From a virus, in the IMG/VR virus record IMGVR_UViG_3300029448_000052, positions 1 through 55,402 of that record: a stretch of DNA of 55,402 bases; one strand, 5' to 3'. The notes under the pieces are model-generated. The model saw only the letters and a program-made list of their open reading frames with translations, made no database searches and was not told where the DNA came from. Shown here one piece after another: positions 50,075 to 55,402 of the stretch. Each line of letters begins with the position of its first letter. The stretch's first letter is position 1. The position numbers and the translations under genes are program-made.

Positions 50075-50358
50075 CAAAAGAAAAAGATCCAAAAAAAGGC
50101 ACAGGTAAAAAACCTAAAGGTTCTGGTAGGAGGTTATACACAGATGAAAATCCAAAAGATACTGTCGGGATTAAATTCGCGACTCCAGCAGATGCAAGAG
50201 CGACTGTTGCAAGAGTTAAAAAAATTAAAAAACCTTTTGCTAGGAAAATCCAAATCCTCACCGTCGGTGAACAAAGAGCCAAAGTTATGGGTAAAACCAA
50301 AGTCGTCAAAATCTTTAAAGACGGGAAAGAAAGTCTCCGCAACGAAAGGAAAAAGTGA
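50071..50358 (+). CDS. DUF5872-like basic protein
   Basis: 95 residues, GTG start in the end of the previous gene. KKGTGKKPKGSGRRLYTDENPKDTVGIKFATPADARATVARVKK followed by KPFARKIQILTVGEQRAKVMGK matches the DUF5872 family as I recall it. It is a small basic protein found in large phages and giant viruses. Function unknown. Confidence 0.55.
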   Translation: MTKEKDPKKGTGKKPKGSGRRLYTDENPKDTVGIKFATPADARATVARVKKIKKPFARKIQILTVGEQRAKVMGKTKVVKIFKDGKESLRNERKK

Positions 50359-50633
50359 TGGCACTAAGCGCAGCAACAAAAAAGTCTCTAGCAAAAAAAG
50401 CGGAAGCAGCCCGAAAAAAAGGTAAAAAAGTTTCGGCTGGTCAGTTAGCTAGAGTATATAATAAAGGATTAGCTGCGTATAGAACAGGACACCGTCCTGG
50501 AACATCACCAAATCAATGGGCTATGGCACGAGTTAACAGTGTGTTGACAGGAGGCAAAGCTGCCAAGGTAGATGCTCATATATTTGGTAAAGGGAAGAAA
50601 CCAAAAAAGAAGGAAGATAAAAAGAAAACATGA
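50358..50633 (+). CDS. DUF5824-like basic protein
   Basis: 91 residues from ATG 50358 (GTG 50355 is an alternative). VSAGQLARVYNKGLAAYRTGHRPGTSPNQWAMARVNSVLTGGKAAKVDAHIF resembles the DUF5824-type core, with basic ends (RKKGKKVS, KKPKKKEDKKKT). Same size class and basicity as the three genes upstream. Function unknown. Confidence 0.55.
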   Translation: MALSAATKKSLAKKAEAARKKGKKVSAGQLARVYNKGLAAYRTGHRPGTSPNQWAMARVNSVLTGGKAAKVDAHIFGKGKKPKKKEDKKKT

Positions 50634-51334
50634 GTTTTTTACAAAGTAACATACCGTATTTCAAATGTTGGGTAAGAAGAGAATATACATGCAATCATGA
50701 AAACCACCATGGAGAGTTTTTACATGCTATGGCTATAGCGGTAACAACGATGCCAAATAGGTGTTTAAGTTTTCAAGTTATATTTACAGGTTGTGAAGCA
50801 GAAATGAATGATGAGGCAAATGTACATGGTGGAGCTATGTGGGCAAGGATGCCTATAACTGCTTTAGTAGGTGATACGCCTTTTGATGAATGGGCAGAGC
50901 CTATGCCTGTGCATTCAGCTCAGCCTTGGGATTGTATGTCTCATACACATTCTGTTTATGTTTTAAACAGAGCTACGCCATGCCCTTGGATGGCAAAAAT
51001 AAATGGAGAGTTTTTCCCTGCTAAATATTATTTTACTGTAGACTATACAGATAGTGAAATAGCAGATGACCCAGCCCAACATAAACAAAGCCATGTGTTA
51101 GAGCTGCTAGATGCTGGTCGATGGACTGGTAATATTGTGGCTTTGCCTAACAATCGTGTCCGTGTCACGCACCCAGCATGGTTTGAAACTGGTGAAGGCG
51201 CACCAGATTTTAAACCGTCTCAACACATACACTATTCAAAGTCTGATTTAGACTATACAATGGATGTAAATCAGATATTCGACAATCTTTATGCTGAAGA
51301 GGAAGAAGATAATGGCAATGAAGAAAAAGGGTAA
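50630..51334 (+). CDS. Conserved structural-region protein
   Basis: 234 residues, starting in the last codon of the previous gene. FKCWVRREYTCNHENHHGEFLHAMAIAVTTMPNRCLSFQVIF, VHGGAMWARMPITALV, and HSVYVLNRATPCPWMAKINGEFFPAKY: a well-conserved mixed fold with many aromatic residues. I recognise it as recurrent in marine phage head-tail regions but not by function. Acidic C-terminus. Confidence 0.55.
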   Translation: MSFLQSNIPYFKCWVRREYTCNHENHHGEFLHAMAIAVTTMPNRCLSFQVIFTGCEAEMNDEANVHGGAMWARMPITALVGDTPFDEWAEPMPVHSAQPWDCMSHTHSVYVLNRATPCPWMAKINGEFFPAKYYFTVDYTDSEIADDPAQHKQSHVLELLDAGRWTGNIVALPNNRVRVTHPAWFETGEGAPDFKPSQHIHYSKSDLDYTMDVNQIFDNLYAEEEEDNGNEEKG

Positions 51335-51521
51335 TGCTAAAGGCGGCAAGCGCATGATGAAGTCTAAAGGCGGTGCTATGGGCGGTAAAAAGCGCATGAT
51401 GAAGTCTAAAGGCGGTGCTATGGGTGGCAAGCGCATGATGAAGTCTAAAGGTGGTGCTATGGGTGGCAAGCGCAAAATGATGTCAGGTGGTGGTGCTATG
51501 ATTAAAGGTCCTTATAGCTAG
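51312..51521 (+). CDS. Lys/Gly/Met repeat protein
   Basis: 69 residues from ATG 51312, 6 bases after GAGGAAGAA. Three near-identical units of KRMMKSKGGAMGG give a highly basic, Met-rich repeat peptide, ending MIKGPYS. It is made from a tandem DNA repeat. Comparable repeat peptides occur in other marine phages. May bind nucleic acid or line the virion. Overlaps the previous gene by 23 bases. Confidence 0.55.
   Translation: MAMKKKGNAKGGKRMMKSKGGAMGGKKRMMKSKGGAMGGKRMMKSKGGAMGGKRKMMSGGGAMIKGPYS
51351..51497 (+). repeat. Tandem coding repeat, about 39-42 base units
   Basis: Units begin CGCATGATGAAGTCTAAAGG at 51351, 51393 and 51432, each ending in GGTGCTATGGGYGG; a fourth degenerate unit starts near 51471. 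Copies differ by only a few bases, indicating recent expansion by slippage or unequal exchange. Confidence 0.7.
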
Positions 51522-52208
51522 ATGGCTGTTTCAGGTTCAAATGATTTTGAGCTAGATGTAGCTGATTATGTTGAAGAGGCTTTTGAGCGTTGTGGCTTAG
51601 AGGTTCGTACAGGATATGACCTTAGAACAGCCACACGCTCGTTAAACCTTATGTTAGCTGATTGGGCTAACAGAGGTTTAAATCGTTGGACTATGACGCA
51701 AACTTCACAAAGTATAACGGCTGGCACACCTAATTATAATCTTGGTGCAGATACAATTGATATATTGAGTGCTGTTATAAGAACAGGTAGTGGTACAACT
51801 CAATCAGATATATCTTTAAGTAGAATAAGTAGAGATGCTTATTTAAGTATTACTAATAAAAACAGTACAGGCAGACCAACACAATTTTATGTTGATAGAC
51901 AAATCAACCCGATAGTAAAATTGTGGCCTACCCCTGATAGTGTTGATACATATACACTTGTTTTTGATAGATTAGTAAGAATGGATGATGCTGATAATTC
52001 AATTAACACTCTAGATGTACCTTTTAGATTTTATCCTTGTTTAGCGGCAGGGTTAGCCTACTACATAGCTTTGAAAAAAGCTCCTGATAGGATACAGATA
52101 TTAAAAGCTGTGTATGAAGAAGAGTTTGAAAGAGCAGCTTCCGAAGACCGTGATAGAGCTACATTAAGTCTAACTCCGAGTAGAGATTACTATACGTTTA
52201 TATCATGA
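51522..52208 (+). CDS. P22 gp4-like head-tail adaptor
   Basis: 228 residues, ATG directly after the previous stop. ELDVADYVEEAFERCGLEVRTGYDLRTATRSLNLMLADWANRG, then LWTMTQTSQSITAGTPNYNL-type segment and YVDRQINPIVKLWPTPDSVDTYTLVFD, ending with helical LAAGLAYYIALKKAPDRI and EEFERAASEDRDR. This helical-plus-beta layout is characteristic of gp4-type adaptors that bind the portal and connect the tail. No enzymatic motif is needed. Confidence 0.65.
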   Translation: MAVSGSNDFELDVADYVEEAFERCGLEVRTGYDLRTATRSLNLMLADWANRGLNRWTMTQTSQSITAGTPNYNLGADTIDILSAVIRTGSGTTQSDISLSRISRDAYLSITNKNSTGRPTQFYVDRQINPIVKLWPTPDSVDTYTLVFDRLVRMDDADNSINTLDVPFRFYPCLAAGLAYYIALKKAPDRIQILKAVYEEEFERAASEDRDRATLSLTPSRDYYTFIS

Positions 52209-52939
52209 GATATGCTTCTGGTAAAAGGTCTTTAGCTATATGTGATCGGTGTGGTCAAAGATACCGTTACTTAAAATTACGTAAAGAATGGACTGGTTTA
52301 AAAACATGTCCTGATTGTTTTGAACCAAAACACCCACAATTAGAACCGAGTAAAGTTCCTTTTGAGCCACAGGTTTTGCATGAGCCTAGACCAGATATTA
52401 AAGAAGTATCTGGTGTTACTGTTTCTTTTCCTGTGACCAACTCAGATACTTATGCTTTAGAACCACAGCTCCCTGTTTTACAGGTTTCAGTAGGCACGGT
52501 AACTTTGGGTGGAGATGTAGTTACCCCAGTTACCTCAACTATTACAGGTGTATCTAGCACAGGGTCTATAGGCACTGTTACAGCCTCTGGTACAGGTCTT
52601 TTGATTGCTGCAACTTACACTGTCACTGTTGCCAATCCAGGAGCGGGGAATAGGTATTATCTTAATAGCTCATTACAACTTACGGTGAACCTAACTGAAG
52701 GATCAACTTATAGATTTGATCAAAGTGATTCTTCTAATTCAGGCCACCCTCTTAGATTTTCTACAACGTCTAATGGAACACACAGTGGTGGATCAGAGTA
52801 CACCACAGGAGTATCAACAAATGGCACTCCTGGATCATCGGGTGCATATACTCAAATAACAGTAGCTTCTGGCGCACCGACGTTGTATTACTATTGTACA
52901 AATCATAGTGCTATGGGCGGTCAGGCGAACACACCATGA
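52205..52939 (+). CDS. Tail protein with zinc ribbon and cupredoxin-like domain
   Basis: 244 residues, overlapping the previous stop. N-terminal ribbon CDRCGQRYRYL...KTCPDCF (residues ~13-39), a linker with repeats of GTVTLGG/GSIGTVTASGTG, and a C-terminal beta domain. That domain has STYRFDQSDSSNSGHPLRFS and LYYYCTNHSAMGG, placing His, Cys, His and Met as in type 1 copper sites of cupredoxins. It probably sits at the virion neck or tail. A metal-binding role is inferred from the residue pattern. Confidence 0.6.
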   Translation: MRYASGKRSLAICDRCGQRYRYLKLRKEWTGLKTCPDCFEPKHPQLEPSKVPFEPQVLHEPRPDIKEVSGVTVSFPVTNSDTYALEPQLPVLQVSVGTVTLGGDVVTPVTSTITGVSSTGSIGTVTASGTGLLIAATYTVTVANPGAGNRYYLNSSLQLTVNLTEGSTYRFDQSDSSNSGHPLRFSTTSNGTHSGGSEYTTGVSTNGTPGSSGAYTQITVASGAPTLYYYCTNHSAMGGQANTP

Positions 52940-53790
52940 GCTATACATACACAGAATTAAAATCATCAATACAAGATTACACTGATAATAATGAATCTAG
53001 TTTTGTTTCTAATTTAGATAGATTCATAAAATCTGCAGAGCAACGCATTTTTTCTACTGTGGATTTAGAGTATTTTCGTAAAAATGTATCAGGATCAATG
53101 ACAGCTAGTAATCAATTTATGGCTGTACCAACTGATTATCTAGCTTCTTTTAGCATGTCTATAGAGAGTTCTAGCTCAAAAATCTTTTTACTGCAAAAAG
53201 ATGTAAACTTCTTACAGGAAGCTCACCCTAATTCTAGTACAACAGGAATACCTAAATACTATGCTGTGTATGATATAAACAATTTTATAATTGCTCCTAC
53301 ACCTAATGATAGTTTTTCTACAGAGCTTCATTATTATTATCGTCCTACTAGTTTAGCATCCAGCACTTTTAATTTAACTGTTAATAGTGTTTCTGGGACG
53401 TTTGCAGCAGGAGAAACTATAACAGGCGGTACGAGTGGTGAAACTACTTCTATAATCTCTGTTACTTCCACCACTGTTTTTGTTGTGGGTATACCTACTG
53501 GTTCTTTCACTGTTGGAGAAACAGTGACAGGTGGAACAAGCGGAGCTACAGGTGTTGTAGTATCTACTTCTGCAGACACCACTTTAACGTGGGTCAGTGA
53601 AAATGCACCAAATGCTTTATTATATGGCAGCTTATTTGAGGCATATACCTATATGAAGGGCGAAAAAGATATATTAGATTTGTACAATGGTAGATTTATA
53701 GAGGCAATAAGTCGAATTAAAGATTTAGCAGAAGCCCGTGAAAACTCGGATGCTTATAGAGTAGGGTTACCAACTAGAGCAAGGTCATGA
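52936..53790 (+). CDS. Neck/tail adaptor protein with inserted repeat domain
   Basis: 284 residues, overlapping the previous stop. Helical N-terminus (YTELKSSIQDYTDNNESSFVSNLDRFIKSAEQRIFSTVDLEYFRKN) and C-terminus (LYGSLFEAYTYMKGEKDILDLYNGRF), the pattern of podovirus adaptor proteins. Between them (~145-220) lie two copies of a beta module (GTFAAGETITGGTSGETTS and GSFTVGETVTGGTSGATGV) that usual family members lack. Confidence 0.6.
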   Translation: MSYTYTELKSSIQDYTDNNESSFVSNLDRFIKSAEQRIFSTVDLEYFRKNVSGSMTASNQFMAVPTDYLASFSMSIESSSSKIFLLQKDVNFLQEAHPNSSTTGIPKYYAVYDINNFIIAPTPNDSFSTELHYYYRPTSLASSTFNLTVNSVSGTFAAGETITGGTSGETTSIISVTSTTVFVVGIPTGSFTVGETVTGGTSGATGVVVSTSADTTLTWVSENAPNALLYGSLFEAYTYMKGEKDILDLYNGRFIEAISRIKDLAEARENSDAYRVGLPTRARS

Positions 53791-54464
53791 AAATAGCCAT
53801 AGTAGGCCTCGGTGGTAGTTATGCTGATTACATTTCTGCCAGAGTTGCGTCACAAGAATTTGATGAAGTATGGGGTATAAATTGTATAGGAGCAATAATA
53901 CACGTTGATAAGACGTTTATGATGGATCCTGTTTCTAGATTTTTAGATACAGAAAATGCTGGTACACAAACAGGTGTAGCTAGAAATTTTTTAAAAAATA
54001 ACAAAAAACCTATCATTACTTGCCAACTTGATAAACGTATAAAACAGTTAGAGCTATTCCCTTTAAAAGAAGTCGCAACAGAACTTGGTTTTTGTTATTT
54101 TAATAATACTGTCGCTTATGCGGTAGCTTATGCTATATGGGCAAAAGCCACTCAGATTTGTTTGTACGGTATTGATTATACTTACAAAAATGTGAGTATG
54201 GCAGAATCAGGTAGAGCATGTGTTGAGTTTTGGTGTGCGATAGCTGCTAGTAAGGGTATTAAACTTGAAGTAGCCCACAGATCTACTTTATTAGATACCA
54301 ATGTTCCAGATAACGAAAAACTATATGGATATCATCGTTTAGATGATCCTTTAGTACAAACTGTAAAAGATGGGGGACTGGTTATAACAAGACAGTCTGA
54401 GGTAGAACCGCCAGAGCCAGTGGAAAACAACCCCATTATTTTTGGGAGACATGATAATGTTTGA
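53787..54464 (+). CDS. Rossmann-like conserved phage protein
   Basis: 225 residues, overlapping the previous stop. MKIAIVGLGGSYADYISARV opens with a beta-alpha-beta glycine loop (GxGGS). EVWGINCIG, YAIWAKATQICLYGIDYTYKN and a later helical region form a compact alpha/beta fold. This family sits among tail genes in many marine phages and looks like a nucleotide or sugar binding protein. Its role in virion or envelope modification is unknown. Confidence 0.55.
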   Translation: MKIAIVGLGGSYADYISARVASQEFDEVWGINCIGAIIHVDKTFMMDPVSRFLDTENAGTQTGVARNFLKNNKKPIITCQLDKRIKQLELFPLKEVATELGFCYFNNTVAYAVAYAIWAKATQICLYGIDYTYKNVSMAESGRACVEFWCAIAASKGIKLEVAHRSTLLDTNVPDNEKLYGYHRLDDPLVQTVKDGGLVITRQSEVEPPEPVENNPIIFGRHDNV

Positions 54465-54744
54465 TTTAAATGTAGGAAGTGTGGGGGCTGTTAATATAGT
54501 GACCTCTGAAAACGGTGGTTTATCTAATGATCAAATAGCAGAAATGTTGGCTAGTAAACTTATTTATATCTCTGATGATGCTCCAGAACCTATACGTTTA
54601 CAAGCTGAGGCTTTTAGAGATAAAGTAAGGAATCTAGCGCAATACTATATAGAGTTGGCTAGAAAAGAAGAACGTGCTAGTATTTGCTCCAAGGTCCGTG
54701 AGGCTGGACAAATGGAACTAGCAAACGCTATTGGGAGACTGTAA
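54457..54744 (+). CDS. Small tail-region helical protein
   Basis: 95 residues from ATG 54457, 8 bases after GGGAG; ATG 54451 is too close to it. A short beta start (FDLNVGSVGAVNIVTSENGG) and a long helical part (SNDQIAEMLASKLIYI, RLQAEAFRDKVRNLAQYYIELARKEERAS). Coupled to the next gene (TAATG). Family recurrent in marine phages; role unknown. Confidence 0.5.
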   Translation: MFDLNVGSVGAVNIVTSENGGLSNDQIAEMLASKLIYISDDAPEPIRLQAEAFRDKVRNLAQYYIELARKEERASICSKVREAGQMELANAIGRL

Positions 54745-55196
54745 TGGCAATCGCACAAGCAATGTGTACAGCATTTAAACAAGAGTTGATGCTAGGGACA
54801 CACAATTTCGCAACAAATGGTAATGCTTTTAAGTTGGCACTTTATGCAGAGGGTGGTGGTGGCAAGTCTAGCACTACAGCTACTCTTGGTGCAGCAACGA
54901 CAGCTTATACTACCACAGGGGAAGTTGCTAACAGCGGGTCTTACACGGCTGGTGGTGGCACTCTTACTAAAGTAGCTCCAACTACTTCTGGCACGACAGC
55001 GTTAACAGATTTTGCTGACATTAGTTTTACAACAGCTACTATTACTGCAATGGGTGCGTTGATATACAATGATACCAACAGTGATAAAGCTGTAGCTGTA
55101 TTGGACTTTAGTTCTAATAAAACATCTACTTCTGGGACATTTACGATTCAATTTCCTACAGCAGATGCGAGTAATGCTATTATACGAATAGCCTGA
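54744..55196 (+). CDS. Virion structural protein
   Basis: 150 residues, start overlapping the previous stop. QAMCTAFKQELMLGTHNF, then KLALYAEG and a Thr/Gly/Ala-rich beta region ending FTIQFPTADASNAIIRIA. This short structural type frequently precedes fibre-like genes in marine phages. Role in the tail or head surface is inferred. Confidence 0.55.
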   Translation: MAIAQAMCTAFKQELMLGTHNFATNGNAFKLALYAEGGGGKSSTTATLGAATTAYTTTGEVANSGSYTAGGGTLTKVAPTTSGTTALTDFADISFTTATITAMGALIYNDTNSDKAVAVLDFSSNKTSTSGTFTIQFPTADASNAIIRIA

Positions 55197-55207
55197 TGAG
55201 GTAGCTT

Positions 55208-55402
55208 ATGTCTTTAACAGGATGGGGTAGAGGTACTTGGGGTGAGGGTGCGTGGAACCAAAGTGTTCCACTTGCTGTAACAGGAGTTGTTGGAACTACT
55301 TCTCTAGGGTCTGTTACGGTACAGAACATATTGGAAATTCCTGTAACGGGGGTTGCTGCAACTGGAGCGGTTGGAACTGTTAGCGTATCAGGTACAGCGG
55401 CT
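55208..55402 (+). CDS. Repeat-rich tail or fibre protein, N-terminal fragment
   Basis: ATG 55208 after TGAGGTAGCTT; open for 65 codons to the window end, so truncated. It begins MSLTGWGRGTWGEGAWNQS and continues into beta repeats of the type VTGVVGTTSLGSVTV and VTGVAATGAVGTVSV. GW-GxGTWG also appears in the gp10-like gene and TGAVGTV in the gene at 2921, a shared tail module. Length of the full protein is unknown. Confidence 0.6.
   Translation, partial: MSLTGWGRGTWGEGAWNQSVPLAVTGVVGTTSLGSVTVQNILEIPVTGVAATGAVGTVSVSGTAA

Noticed and set aside
50144-50425. A 93-codon Lys/Ser-rich frame overlapping the DUF5872-like and DUF5824-like genes
   Set aside because: It lies in another frame of two better supported genes, has no ribosome site and its composition is what shifted Lys-rich coding would give.
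1-55402. Direct circular closure of the window
   Set aside because: Joining the last base to the first gives an immediate TAA in the frame of the truncated gene, so the two partial tail genes do not fuse. Both ends lying in tail genes is only compatible with a permuted genome missing a piece.
1-55402. Lysogeny functions, CRISPR array, phage RNA polymerase
   Set aside because: No integrase, CI-like repressor, regular spacer array or single-subunit RNA polymerase motif was found on either strand.

Overview
The window is almost wall-to-wall phage DNA: a tailed, podovirus-like phage with an AT-rich genome, short gaps and genes that often share stop and start codons. The portal, gp10-like and gp4-like tail/neck proteins resemble those of P22. 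They sit with a run of large low-complexity virion proteins of the kind found in marine phages. No tape-measure protein with the usual architecture, no integrase, no phage RNA polymerase, no tRNA and no CRISPR array were seen. The style (GroES-like cochaperonin, lysine-rich mini proteins, EF-hand membrane protein, DUF7483-type tail domain) suggests a lytic phage of a marine bacterium. Size and content recall the HMO-2011-like podoviruses, but I could not test this.

Layout. 1-12051 (+): end of a tail-fibre gene, tail accessory genes and four large putative internal/ejection proteins. 11977-13422 (-): one SNF2-type helicase, the only convincing minus-strand gene. 13423-13766: divergent promoter region. 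13767-27810 (+): replication and nucleotide/base modification (SSB-like protein, AEP-type primase, UvrD-type helicase, DUF932, DNA base hypermodification protein, glycosyltransferase, thymidylate-synthase homologue, Nmad1/MazG-like protein, family A DNA polymerase, HD nucleotidase, zinc-ribbon proteins). 27951-31248: small accessory genes ending in an RHH/winged-helix regulator and a strong terminator. 31502-36395: TerS, many small accessory cassettes each with its own promoter, a VRR-NUC-like nuclease and a tandem paralogue pair. 36396-54744: TerL, portal, membrane/lysis genes, GroES-like protein, scaffold, capsid, basic mini proteins, neck and tail genes. 54744-55402: tail structural genes, the last one cut by the window end.

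How it fits together. The most interesting gene group is 20701-24418: a protein of the 5-hydroxymethyl-dU kinase/alpha-GPT-PPlase family, a GT-B glycosyltransferase, a thymidylate-synthase homologue and an Nmad1-like protein, directly upstream of the replicative polymerase. Together they predict hypermodified (probably glycosylated) thymine in the phage DNA.

The most interesting non-coding signals are two promoter systems. (a) A module built on GTCCGCGCGAT occurs twice with fixed internal spacing, before the replication operon and before TerS. (b) A family of promoters in front of small accessory genes has an AAAGA-type box starting exactly 34 bases before the -10 hexamer, followed by an AGAAAGGA start-associated ribosome site. 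Both look like phage-specific regulons that use the host RNA polymerase.
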